In this document: in pieces, positions 17,675 through 26,005 of the stretch | How positions within the stretch are numbered: the first letter of the stretch is position 1 | Layout: every line of letters begins with the position of its first letter | Origin: an uncultured Eubacteriales bacterium | Lineage (GTDB): Bacteria > Bacillota > Clostridia > Christensenellales > CAG-138 | Assembly: GCA_900549955.1 (NCBI GenBank) | Contig: URQH01000001.1 | Location: 75,710-139,709 of the forward strand | DNA: 64,000 nucleotides | Direction of reading: 5' to 3' | Notes under the pieces: model-generated | What the model was told of the DNA's origin: nothing | Seen by the model: only the letters and a program-made list of their open reading frames with translations | The model's database searches: none | Made by a program: the position numbers and the translations under genes

Positions 17675-18814
17675 TCAGTCCGTGACAATCTCTCCATCCA
17701 TCATCACCAGCGCAATGCTGCTGGCCAGATGGAAAGGCTTCCCGTTATAAACGACAATATCGGCGTCCTTGCCGGCTTCGAGCGAGCCCACGCGGTCGGC
17801 AATGCCAAGCACGCGGGCGGGTGTGATCGTGATGGCGCGCAGAGCGGCCTCGGGATCGAGCCCCTCGCGCACGGCGCTCGCAGCGCTCGTAGGCAGAAAC
17901 TGGATCGGGACCGGCGGCGCGTCGGTCGAAATGCAATACGTTACGCCCGCCTCTTCCAGCACCACGGGCGCGCGATGGGACATGTTGGCCATCTCCACGC
18001 TGAGCCGGCCGCACAGCACGGAAGCCAGCACCACGGGCACATTGGCCTCCCGGATGGCATCCGCCATCAGATAGGCGTCCGCCGCCTGCGTCAGCACGAG
18101 GTCGATGTCAAACTCCCGCTTGATACGCAACGCCGTGTAGATGTCGTCCATGCGGTTGGCATGCACCACGAGCGGGATCTCCTTCTTCAGCACGCTGCCC
18201 AGCGCCTCATACCTGAGGTCGACCGCGTCCGTCTTGCCCGCTTCCTTCTTCTCCAGGTAGGTGCGCGCCTTGACCAGGTGCTCGCGCATCAGCCCGGCAA
18301 TGCCCATGCGGGTCATCGGCATGACCTTTTTCGGCGCATAGGTCTCCTTGGGGCCTTCGCCGAGCGCGGCCTTGATCGCGTAAGTCTCTTTCACCAGCAT
18401 GTCGTCGATGCGGTCGCCCCGCGTCTTGAACACGGACATGACGCCGCCATAGACGTTGCTGTTGCCCGGGCCGACGCAAACGGTCGTCACGCCGCCGAGC
18501 CGCGCCTCGCGAATGGCGATATCCGCAGGGTTGATGCCGTCAATGGCACGCACATGCGGCGTCACCGGATTGACCGCTTCGTTGCTGTCCTCACCCTCAT
18601 ACATGGTCCCGTCTTCCGACAGACCAATGTGGCAATGCGCGTCGATAAATCCGGGCAGCACGGTCTTGCCCGTGCAGTCGATCACCTGCACACCGGCAGG
18701 AGCCTCCAGACCGACGCCGACCGCCCTGATCTTTCCGTTCTCCACGAGCACGTCGCCCACGGGATAATTCGTCCCCGCCATGGTCATGACAGTTCCGTTC
18801 TTCAGCAGAATCAT
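17675..18814 (-). CDS. Metal-dependent amidohydrolase (COG1228-like), paralogue 2
   Basis: A 379-residue protein starting MILLKNGTVMTMAGTNYPVG, with a GGAGGG site before the ATG at 18814. Metal-site motifs are DAHCHIGLSEDG near residue 60, VVHANRMDDIY near 217 and CISTDAPPVPIQF near 295, and the tail is GSLEAGKDADIVVYNGKPFH. It differs from paralogues 1 and 3 in a shorter middle region: LVLTQAADAYLMADAI replaces the HCTEG stretch, so one metal-region histidine appears lost. That suggests a changed metal site or substrate. It lies 77 bp upstream of oppA. Confidence 0.86.
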   Translation of the reverse strand: MILLKNGTVMTMAGTNYPVGDVLVENGKIRAVGVGLEAPAGVQVIDCTGKTVLPGFIDAHCHIGLSEDGTMYEGEDSNEAVNPVTPHVRAIDGINPADIAIREARLGGVTTVCVGPGNSNVYGGVMSVFKTRGDRIDDMLVKETYAIKAALGEGPKETYAPKKVMPMTRMGIAGLMREHLVKARTYLEKKEAGKTDAVDLRYEALGSVLKKEIPLVVHANRMDDIYTALRIKREFDIDLVLTQAADAYLMADAIREANVPVVLASVLCGRLSVEMANMSHRAPVVLEEAGVTYCISTDAPPVPIQFLPTSAASAVREGLDPEAALRAITITPARVLGIADRVGSLEAGKDADIVVYNGKPFHLASSIALVMMDGEIVTD

Positions 18815-18854
18815 CGTCGTCCCTCCGATTGCTTGTATCGTTCCCATTCGTTCC

Positions 18855-20009
18855 TTACTGATGAAATACGGTCGCCCCGTCCACGAACACCCGGCGCACC
18901 TTCGCTTCCATGTCGAAGGGATGCCCATCGTAGCACACGAGGTCGGCATCCTTGCCGGGCTTGATCGAACCGACGCGATCGTCCACGCCGAGGATCCGCG
19001 CAGGCGTGATCGTGATGGCGCGAAACGCCTGCTGCTCGTCCAGCCCGCGGCTCACCATGTATCCCGCAATGACGGGCAACAGCCGCTGCGGCACGACGGG
19101 AGCGTCCGTGCAAAACGCAAACTCGATCCCCTCCTGCGGCAGAGCGATGGGCGCATCGTAATCGATGGCCATTTCCACCTTCCAACGCTCCGTCAGGAAA
19201 GGCCCAACGATCAGAGGATACCCCTCTTTGGCAAGCTGGTGGGCGATCTTGCGGCCTTCCGTGCAATGCTCGAGCGTAATGCGGAAACCGAATTCCTTTG
19301 CCAGGCGAATGGCGGAGAACATGTCGTCCGCACGGTGCGCATGGCACTTGAGCGGGATCTCGCCGCGCAGCACCTTGACCATGTTTTCAAGGCCCAGGTC
19401 GCGCTCCGGCCGCTCTCCCTCTCCCCGTTCCGCGCGCTCGCACGCTTCCATATACGCCTTGGCGTCATAAAAGCGCTGACGCATCATGCCCAGGCTGCCC
19501 ATGCGCGTAAACGGTTCTTTGCCCAGCATCCGCCCATAGCAGCGCTTCGGGTTCTCGCCAAACGCGGCCTTGAGCGCCGCTTCTTTTTTGACGATCATCT
19601 TGTCGACGCAGTCCCCCACGGTCTTGATGACCGTGAATGTGCCGCCGATCAGGTTGGCGCTGCCGGGCCCCGTGCAAATGGTCGTAATGCCGGCCTCATA
19701 GGAATCGGACATGATGCTGTTGCGGGGATTGATCGAGTCGACGGCCGAAAGCTGCGGCGTCATCGGCGTGACCATCTCGTTGGTCCCGCTTCCCTCGGCG
19801 CCCAGCCCATAGCTATACAGGCCGACGTGGCAATGCGCATCCACCATGCCAGGCATGACGGTCCAGCCGCTGGCGTCGAGCAGTTCTTCGTCCGGCTGCG
19901 GCTCCAGCGTCTCCGCCACGGCCGCGATCTTGCCGTCCGCAATGCGGATGCAGCCCCGTTCCAGCGCAGGGCCTTCCATCGTCAACACGCGGGCATTTTG
20001 TATCAGCAT
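18855..20009 (-). CDS. Metal-dependent amidohydrolase (COG1228-like), paralogue 3
   Basis: A 384-residue cytoplasmic hydrolase. DAHCHVGLYSYG lies near residue 58, KCHAHRADDMFS near 222, LEHCTEGRKIAH near 244 and FCTDAPVVPQRLL near 290. The C-terminal GSIKPGKDADLVCYDGHPFD closes the beta-sandwich. It is closest to paralogue 1: both keep the HCTEG motif and the shared CTGPGS(T/A)N(V/L)IGGTF segment. Gene spacing is 40 bp to paralogue 2 and 15 bp to the TPR gene. Xaa-Pro dipeptidase or related amidase activity is the best family-level guess. Confidence 0.86.
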   Translation of the reverse strand: MLIQNARVLTMEGPALERGCIRIADGKIAAVAETLEPQPDEELLDASGWTVMPGMVDAHCHVGLYSYGLGAEGSGTNEMVTPMTPQLSAVDSINPRNSIMSDSYEAGITTICTGPGSANLIGGTFTVIKTVGDCVDKMIVKKEAALKAAFGENPKRCYGRMLGKEPFTRMGSLGMMRQRFYDAKAYMEACERAERGEGERPERDLGLENMVKVLRGEIPLKCHAHRADDMFSAIRLAKEFGFRITLEHCTEGRKIAHQLAKEGYPLIVGPFLTERWKVEMAIDYDAPIALPQEGIEFAFCTDAPVVPQRLLPVIAGYMVSRGLDEQQAFRAITITPARILGVDDRVGSIKPGKDADLVCYDGHPFDMEAKVRRVFVDGATVFHQ

Positions 20010-20024
20010 CTTGCTCCCCCTCCG

Positions 20025-20840
20025 TCAAAACAGGCGCTCAAGATCGGCCTTGGCCGCATGGTAGGCAAACGCGGACCAGAGCGTGTCCTTGACCGCATCT
20101 ACCGTAATCGTCAGATAGCGGCGGACCTCCTCCAGGTTCCCCTGGGCCAGATAATAATTCGCAACTGCAAAGGCATTGACCGAGAGCGTGATGTCCGGCA
20201 GATCGTCCTCATCCACCTGCAGGGTCTCCTCCACGCTCATCCTGCCGCTGTAGAGCATGACGCTCTTGAAATAGCTGTAGTTTTCGTCATAGTCGATGTC
20301 CTCGCCAATCGCATTGACGAGCGCCATGGCCTCGTCGCGCCGGTTTTCCCGCATGAGCGAGATCCAGCACCAGTTCGTGGCGGAGATCAGGCTGCCGCCA
20401 TCCTCCGACAGCGCATGACAATGCAAAAACGCCTGGGAAGCGCGGGCAAAGTCGCCGCGGATAAAATGGATGAGTCCCCGGTGGTACTCCGTGGACCAGT
20501 TGTCGGGGTCCAGGCGCGCGCTCATCTCCAGGTCGGCCGCCCCCTGCTCATACTGCATCATGGCCAGATACTTGCGCCCGCGCAGGCAATAGCACTCCGC
20601 ATCAAAGGGATCGCGCAACAACTGTGCGGACAGCGCAGCCGCAGACTGCCGATACAGCATCTGCTTGGCCAGCTCCGCCGCCAGCTCCAGATACTCCGCG
20701 CGGCTGCCCTTTCCAGACTGCAGCAGCGGATACAGCTCCGCCGCGCGTTCTGCCAGCGGCACCGGCAGCTCCTCCGGCCAAACCTGGGACGCCTTGGGTG
20801 CCTGCTGCCCCACGCGGGTAATGACAAGTTTCTTTCGCAT
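20025..20840 (-). CDS. TPR-like helical repeat protein, unknown
   Basis: This 271-residue, mostly helical protein resembles tetratricopeptide repeats: AECYCLRGRKYLAMMQYEQG, then DNWSTEYHRGLIHFIRGDFA and further pairs to about residue 200. No signal peptide or membrane segment is present. It is the first gene behind the operon promoter. TPR proteins act as protein-protein scaffolds, so it could assemble the downstream hydrolases or sense their state; that is inference. Confidence 0.75.
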   Translation of the reverse strand: MRKKLVITRVGQQAPKASQVWPEELPVPLAERAAELYPLLQSGKGSRAEYLELAAELAKQMLYRQSAAALSAQLLRDPFDAECYCLRGRKYLAMMQYEQGAADLEMSARLDPDNWSTEYHRGLIHFIRGDFARASQAFLHCHALSEDGGSLISATNWCWISLMRENRRDEAMALVNAIGEDIDYDENYSYFKSVMLYSGRMSVEETLQVDEDDLPDITLSVNAFAVANYYLAQGNLEEVRRYLTITVDAVKDTLWSAFAYHAAKADLERLF

Positions 20841-20931
20841 CTGTGCTCCCCCTATTTAAGACATACTACATTTATTGTCTTTGTTAATCGTTGCTGCTCG
20901 GCCATTTTTTTACTCATAATAAAAAAAAGGC

Positions 20932-20961
20932 TTTACATGTTGGTGATTATAGCATTATGAT
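20932..20961 (+). promoter_or_regulatory. Predicted promoter of the S10 peptidase gene
   Basis: TTTACA and TATGAT separated by 18 bases on the plus strand, overlapping the divergent operon promoter. A long AT-rich leader follows before the ATG at 21085. Weaker than its divergent partner. Confidence 0.45.
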
Positions 20962-20974
20962 AGTCATAGGTCAA
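20946..20974 (-). promoter_or_regulatory. Predicted sigma-A promoter of the peptide operon
   Basis: On the minus strand TTGACC and TATAAT are separated by exactly 17 bases, about 105 bases before the TPR gene. It overlaps the promoter of the divergent S10 peptidase, so one bound regulator, plausibly the XRE-cupin protein, could control both directions. Confidence 0.7.
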
Positions 20975-21084
20975 GAATAATATATGATATAAATATAATA
21001 TTTTTTTACATGAACTTCAAAAATTATCCATGGCAGACCGGATTCTTGACACGCTGCCGCCACAAAGCAAAGGAGGAATGCACC

Positions 21085-22494
21085 ATGTTGGTCGCCGAAG
21101 AAAACCGTCAAAAAAACCGCTTTACCGCGCAGGGGGAGATCACGCTCCGCGGGCAGCGCATTCCCTATCACACCGTTTGTGAGGACAACTTTATCATCGG
21201 CAGCGATGGCGAACCCGCCGGCTCCGTGTTTACCTATGCCTATTTCAGAAGCGATGTGGAGCATCCGGAGCGCCGGCCCATCCTGTTTGGCTTCAACGGC
21301 GGCCCCGGCTCTGCCAGCCTCTGGCTCCATCTTGGGCTGCTCGGTCCCCGCCGGATCAGCATTCCCGAGGAGCTTGCGCTCTCTCCCACCCCACCCTATG
21401 AGCTGGAGGACAATCCCAACTGTCTGCTCGACATGTGCGACATCGTGCTGGTCGATCCCGTCGGGTGCGGGCTCGGCCGCCTGTTCAAGGAGGACGAGCA
21501 GGACAAGATCTTCGGCTTCAACCAGGATGCGAATGTGCTGGCCAAGTTCATGGGCGCGTGGTTGACGCGGTACGGCCGGCTGAACAGTCCGCTCTTCCTG
21601 TTTGGCGAAAGCTATGGCACGGGCCGTGTGGCGCTGCTGCTGGCGGAATTGTTTGGCGCAGGCGGCGTAGACGACAACCCGATGGGCATTTCCGTCAACG
21701 GTGCCATCTTCCTCGGCTGCTACTTCTTCGCCAACCTGCCCGTGGAACAGACCGCACTCAACATGTCCTCCATGGCCGCCGCAAACTGGTACCACAACCG
21801 GGAAGGCAAACCGGATCTCGAAACCTTTTTTGAAGAGGCGCATCGGTTTACGGCGGATGAATACATGCCCGCCATCTTCCGTGGCGACGAACTCAGTGAG
21901 GCGGAGCGCGAGCGCGTCATCGAACGCATGTCCTACTTCACCGGCCTCAAACCCGAGTTTTTGCGCCGCCACCGCCTGCAGGTAGACATCCGGGATTTCC
22001 TCGCCAACCTGCTGGACGACAGCAACGAAGCCATCGGCATGTACGATGGACGTTATAAATGGAAGAAAGAGGCGAACGTCAAGCCCGTCAGCATCACGGG
22101 CGACGATCCGGCCTCCTCCCGCTATACCCCTGCATTCCTCGCCGGGTTCCAGCTGCTGCGCAAGGAGCTCAACATCGACTTTGACCGCGTGATCCGCTCG
22201 TCGACGCAGCACGTCAGCCACAACTGGATTCGCGATCTCAAGCTGTGGCCCTCCGATGCGCTGGCGGCCGCCATGCACCGCAATCCGAATTTGAAGGCGT
22301 TCTTCATGTCCGGCAAGTACGACCTGTGCACCACCGCCGGCATCGCGCGTTACCTGGCCTCACACTCCAACCTGGATCCGGCCCGCGTGCAGTTTGCCAC
22401 CTATCCGTCCGGGCACATGGCATATATCGGCCGGGAAAGCGCGCGGCAACTCGCAGAGGACATGCGCGCATTTTACGCTTCCACCCTTCGGTAA
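21085..22494 (+). CDS. Serine carboxypeptidase (peptidase family S10)
   Basis: A 469-residue alpha/beta hydrolase. The catalytic triad of family S10 is visible: Ser in LFGESYGTGRVALL near residue 175, Asp in MSGKYDLCTTAG near 412 and His in YPSGHMAYIG near 443. The oxyanion-hole motif GFNGGPGSASLW lies near 70. The ATG at 21085 has AGGAGG 8 bases upstream. No signal peptide is seen, so it may trim C-terminal residues, including prolyl bonds, from imported peptides in the cytoplasm. It stands divergent from the Opp operon. Confidence 0.92.
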   Translation: MLVAEENRQKNRFTAQGEITLRGQRIPYHTVCEDNFIIGSDGEPAGSVFTYAYFRSDVEHPERRPILFGFNGGPGSASLWLHLGLLGPRRISIPEELALSPTPPYELEDNPNCLLDMCDIVLVDPVGCGLGRLFKEDEQDKIFGFNQDANVLAKFMGAWLTRYGRLNSPLFLFGESYGTGRVALLLAELFGAGGVDDNPMGISVNGAIFLGCYFFANLPVEQTALNMSSMAAANWYHNREGKPDLETFFEEAHRFTADEYMPAIFRGDELSEAERERVIERMSYFTGLKPEFLRRHRLQVDIRDFLANLLDDSNEAIGMYDGRYKWKKEANVKPVSITGDDPASSRYTPAFLAGFQLLRKELNIDFDRVIRSSTQHVSHNWIRDLKLWPSDALAAAMHRNPNLKAFFMSGKYDLCTTAGIARYLASHSNLDPARVQFATYPSGHMAYIGRESARQLAEDMRAFYASTLR

Positions 22495-22540
22495 ATCGAG
22501 GGGTCGTCGGCACCGGCCATCCGCCCGCCGCCACGCAGAA

Positions 22541-22570
22541 GAGCGGTCGTCCCACACAGGACGGCCGCTC
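22541..22570 (+). terminator. Probable terminator of the S10 peptidase gene
   Basis: Stem GAGCGGTCGTCC / GGACGGCCGCTC (one G-T pair) with a 6-base loop, 46 bp after the stop and followed by a short T-rich tail. It could also serve the convergent LysR gene. Confidence 0.55.
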
Positions 22571-22630
22571 TCGTTTGCATGTAAGGCTTCAAAGATGTCC
22601 GCTCTCTCCCGCCAGCCGACAGGCGCACGG

Positions 22631-23530
22631 TCAGTGGTACGTCCTGGCCGTCTCCTGGTAGGTCCTGATGATATCCTGCAGGATATCCGTGTGGTTAAAA
22701 TCGCTGTTGTAAACCACGCGCGTCTCCCGCACCATGCTCAGGTTCTCGATGGGCAATGCGACGATTTTGCCCTTGCTCAACTCGTCCATACAGGCGCTTC
22801 GCGGTAAGATGGAAACACCCAGCCCCTTTCGGATCAGGTCCTTAATGGTAGCGATGTTGTCCACCTCCAGCGCGATGTTGAAATTGTCGATCGAATCGTT
22901 GATGCTGTTGAGCGTCGACTCGAACAGCACGCGCGTGGCGGACGCAGGGAGGCGCAGGATCATCCGCTCATTCTTCAGCTCGGCCAGCGTCACCATGGCA
23001 TGCCTCGCCAGCGGGCTGTCCGGCGCCATGACGCACACCAGATAGTCCGTATCCAGCATGAGCGAATGATATTCCGGCGCGTTGTGCGGCCCCTCCACAA
23101 TGGCGATATCGATCTCGTAATTTCCCAACATATCATAAAGATTTCTTATCGTATCTGTAATGATCGTTATGGAAAGTTTATTGTTCTGACTGCTGCACCG
23201 GGCAAGCGCCTCCATGGTCACATTGCTCTCGGAGGTATGGGTAATGCCCACCCTGAGCCGCGTGAGGTTGGTTTCGACATTGGCCAGTTCCATCTGCATC
23301 TTGCCATACAGCGCCTTGAGGCGCCTGGCGTATCTGACGGCAATTTCCCCTTGCGGCGTCAGCATGAGCCGCCCTTTGCCGCGGATAAACAGCGGCGCGT
23401 GCAGCTCTTCTTCGAGTTGCATCATCTGTTGGCTGACGGCCGGCTGTGTCAGCGACAGCGCCTGCGCAGCCCTCGTGAAATTCTGGTGCTCCGCAACGGC
23501 CAGCAGCGTGTCCACTTTAACGCCCAGCAT
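22631..23530 (-). CDS. LysR-family transcriptional regulator
   Basis: A protein of about 299 residues. The N-terminal winged helix-turn-helix contains TLLAVAEHQNFTRAAQALSL and QPAVSQQMMQLEEELHAPLF. A periplasmic-binding-like effector domain starts near residue 90. The ATG at 23530 is chosen because a GGAG site precedes it and the promoter would leave almost no leader for an upstream ATG at 23545. It is divergent from the antiporter/MgtC pair, which it probably controls. Confidence 0.9.
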   Translation of the reverse strand: MLGVKVDTLLAVAEHQNFTRAAQALSLTQPAVSQQMMQLEEELHAPLFIRGKGRLMLTPQGEIAVRYARRLKALYGKMQMELANVETNLTRLRVGITHTSESNVTMEALARCSSQNNKLSITIITDTIRNLYDMLGNYEIDIAIVEGPHNAPEYHSLMLDTDYLVCVMAPDSPLARHAMVTLAELKNERMILRLPASATRVLFESTLNSINDSIDNFNIALEVDNIATIKDLIRKGLGVSILPRSACMDELSKGKIVALPIENLSMVRETRVVYNSDFNHTDILQDIIRTYQETARTYH

Positions 23531-23560
23531 ATTCATCATCTCCATTTATGATTCATTAAA

Positions 23561-23589
23561 ATATTATAATTTGCATTTATTTTTGTCAA
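23561..23589 (-). promoter_or_regulatory. Predicted sigma-A promoter of the LysR gene
   Basis: TTGACA and TAATAT separated by 17 bases on the minus strand; the predicted start site leaves a leader of about 25 bases. Confidence 0.6.
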
Positions 23590-23699
23590 GCGTATGATGG
23601 AACAATCAGAACCGGCTGTCGGCCGGGGTTGGTGTCCCGGTGCGCCGCCATCCGGGACATCCCACAGAAATACTTTCACAGAAGGGAGGTCGTTTGCAG

Positions 23700-25157
23700 A
23701 TGTCTGCGGATATTTTTGGGCTCGGTTCCATGTCGCCCGTGGCCGCCATCATCATCTCCGTTGCGCTCATGCTGTTTTCCGGCTTCTTCATGACCCGGCT
23801 CACCAAGCTGCTGCGCCTGCCGGACGTGACGGCCTACATCCTCGCCGGCATGCTGCTCGGTCCATACTGCCTGCATCTTGTACCGGAGAACATCATCGCG
23901 GGCACGGACTTCCTGTCCGATATCGCGCTGGCATTCATCGCGTTCAGCACCGGCGAGTTCTTCAAGTGGCACACCCTGCGCAGGAGCATGTCCAAAGTGG
24001 TGGCCATCACCATATTGGAAGCCTGCCTCGCCTCCGTGTTCGTGTTCGTGGTCGCCTATTTCCTGCTGCGCCTGGAGCTGGCGTTTTCCATCGTGCTTGC
24101 GGCGCTCGCCTCCGCCACGGCGCCCGCCTCCTCGCTGATGACCATCCGCCAGACGGGCGCGCGCGGCGACTTTGTCGATACGCTCCTGCAGGTCGTAGCG
24201 CTGGACGACGCGGTATGCCTCGTGGAGTACAGCGTGGCCATCTCGGTCGCAGTGGCGCTCGGCGCAGGAAGCGCCGCAACGTTTGAGGCCGCCAGCATCC
24301 TGCGCCCCATCGCCGTCAACCTCGGCGTACTGGCGCTCGGCTGCGCATTCGGCTACGCAGCCAAGCTGTTCCTAGCCCGGAAATTCTCCTCCGACAACCG
24401 GCTGATCATCGCCATCGCGCTGCTCTTCGCCTTTTGCGGCGTCTGCGCGGCGCTGGACGTGTCGCCGCTGCTCGGCTGCATGTCCATGGGCACGGTCTAC
24501 ATCAATGCCACGGGCGACGACAAGCTGTTCAAGCAGCTGAACTATTTCAGCCCACCGCTGCTGCTGCTGTTCTTCGTGCGCTCCGGTATGGCGTTCCAGC
24601 TGGACGCGCTATTCGGTTCCTCGGCGTCGGCCGCCGGCGTGCCGCTGCTCGCGGTCGGCGTGCTGTACTTCATCACGCGCATCGCCGGCAAATACGCCGG
24701 CGCGTTTCTCGGCTGCCTGGCCGTGCGCAAGCGCGCGAGCGTGCGCAACTATCTGGGCCTTGCGCTGATCCCGCAGGCGGGGGTGGCCATCGGCCTGGCC
24801 GCGCTCGGCGCAAGGACGCTCGGCGGCGAGATGGGGGACGCGCTGGAGACCATCATACTGGCCTCCAGCGTGCTGTATGAACTCGTTGGCCCCGCCTGCG
24901 CCAAACTGTCGCTGTATCTGTCCGGCTCCTATGTCCCCGGCCAGCCGGACGCGCCCGCAGACCCGGGCGTGCCGGCCCCCGCAAAGCCGGAACCGCTTTC
25001 GCTCCTCGACCGCGTCCAGCAGATACAGGAAACGCTGCCGGAGCGCAACCCGCCCATGTCCGAAGAGGAAGCGGCGTTCCTGGCGGCGGCCGAGGAGCAA
25101 CTGGCGGGCCTGAACGGCGCAAACCGCTATTTTCACAACCGGAGGAGGTATTTGTAA
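23700..25157 (+). CDS. Cation:proton antiporter, CPA2/NhaP-KefB type
   Basis: This 485-residue protein has about 12 transmembrane segments and the CPA fold core. The N-terminal LRLPDVTAYILAGMLLGPY matches the usual LGQPxVxGxxxAGxxLGP motif, and a TAPASS segment lies near residue 140. A charged C-terminal tail follows the last helix near residue 430. It should exchange Na+ or K+ for protons. The ATG at 23700 follows GGGAGG by 11 bases. It overlaps the leader of the MgtC-like gene and is probably under LysR control. Confidence 0.88.
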   Translation: MSADIFGLGSMSPVAAIIISVALMLFSGFFMTRLTKLLRLPDVTAYILAGMLLGPYCLHLVPENIIAGTDFLSDIALAFIAFSTGEFFKWHTLRRSMSKVVAITILEACLASVFVFVVAYFLLRLELAFSIVLAALASATAPASSLMTIRQTGARGDFVDTLLQVVALDDAVCLVEYSVAISVAVALGAGSAATFEAASILRPIAVNLGVLALGCAFGYAAKLFLARKFSSDNRLIIAIALLFAFCGVCAALDVSPLLGCMSMGTVYINATGDDKLFKQLNYFSPPLLLLFFVRSGMAFQLDALFGSSASAAGVPLLAVGVLYFITRIAGKYAGAFLGCLAVRKRASVRNYLGLALIPQAGVAIGLAALGARTLGGEMGDALETIILASSVLYELVGPACAKLSLYLSGSYVPGQPDAPADPGVPAPAKPEPLSLLDRVQQIQETLPERNPPMSEEEAAFLAAAEEQLAGLNGANRYFHNRRRYL

Positions 25158-25880
25158 ATGCTGCAAAACGATTGGATCGCCTCGTTGCTCGGGCAGTGGT
25201 CCTGGGAGATCACCCCGGCTTCCATCATCCTGCGGATCTGCCTGTCCGTGCTGCTCGCCGCCGTGGTCGGCTGCGAACGTTCGAGCAAGCGCCACTCGGC
25301 CGGGCTCAGGACGTTTATCCTGGTGTCCCTCTCGTCCACGGTGGCCATGCTCATCGATCTCACGCTGTTCGAAGCCACGGGCGCGCGCCTGCCTGCCATC
25401 TCTGCCGCCACGGTCATCGGCGCGGCCATCGTGAGCGGCAATTCCATCCTGTTCAGCTCGCGCGGGCAAATCAAGGGATTGACCACGTCCGCCGGCCTGT
25501 GGACATGCGAGCTGATCGGCCTGGCGGTGGGCGCCGGCCTGTACACGGTGACGCTCGCGGCGTTTGTCGCCACGCTGTGCAGCGTATCGCTGCTGCCATC
25601 GCTCGAAAAATATTTGAAGGACCGGTCCAACCACTTTGAAATCCATCTGGAGCTCAAAAGCCGGTCCGACCTGCAGGACTTTGTCGCCACGGTACGGCAG
25701 CTCGGCCTGCGCATCGACGACATTGAGGCCAACCCCGCCTACCTCCATTCCGGGCTGAGCGTGTATACCGTTTCGCTGACCGTCGCCAGCAAGGAGCTGC
25801 GGCGCTACCGGGGGCACGACGAAATGATCCGCGCCCTGGCCTCGCTGGACTACGTTTCGCACGTCGAGGAGACGAACTGA
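25158..25880 (+). CDS. MgtC/SapB family membrane protein
   Basis: A 240-residue protein. The N-terminal MgtC domain (residues 1-145) has several helices and the family motif VVGCERSSKRHSAGLRTFIL. A GGAGGAGG site sits at the end of the antiporter gene, so translation is coupled. A soluble C-terminal domain (about 150-240; LKSRSDLQDFVATVRQLGLR) resembles ACT-like tails. MgtC proteins influence magnesium homeostasis and membrane potential; pairing with a cation antiporter suggests ion or pH stress adaptation. Confidence 0.9.
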   Translation: MLQNDWIASLLGQWSWEITPASIILRICLSVLLAAVVGCERSSKRHSAGLRTFILVSLSSTVAMLIDLTLFEATGARLPAISAATVIGAAIVSGNSILFSSRGQIKGLTTSAGLWTCELIGLAVGAGLYTVTLAAFVATLCSVSLLPSLEKYLKDRSNHFEIHLELKSRSDLQDFVATVRQLGLRIDDIEANPAYLHSGLSVYTVSLTVASKELRRYRGHDEMIRALASLDYVSHVEETN

Positions 25881-25945
25881 GCGTCCCTTTGCCGGTTTGC
25901 AGCGGCCGCCCCGTGCGCGCGGGCGGTCCCGTCCGGCAACGCAAC

Positions 25946-25975
25946 GGGCGCCCCGGCCATCTGTCCGGGGCGCCC
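25946..25975. terminator. Bidirectional terminator between the MgtC-like gene and rhaD
   Basis: An 11-bp perfect GC stem (GGGCGCCCCGG / CCGGGGCGCCC) with an 8-base loop, between convergent genes. No long T-run on either side. The rest of 25881-26005 shows nothing else. Confidence 0.6.
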
Positions 25976-26005
25976 ATCGTCCATGCCCTGCCGCATGCGT
26001 ACGTC

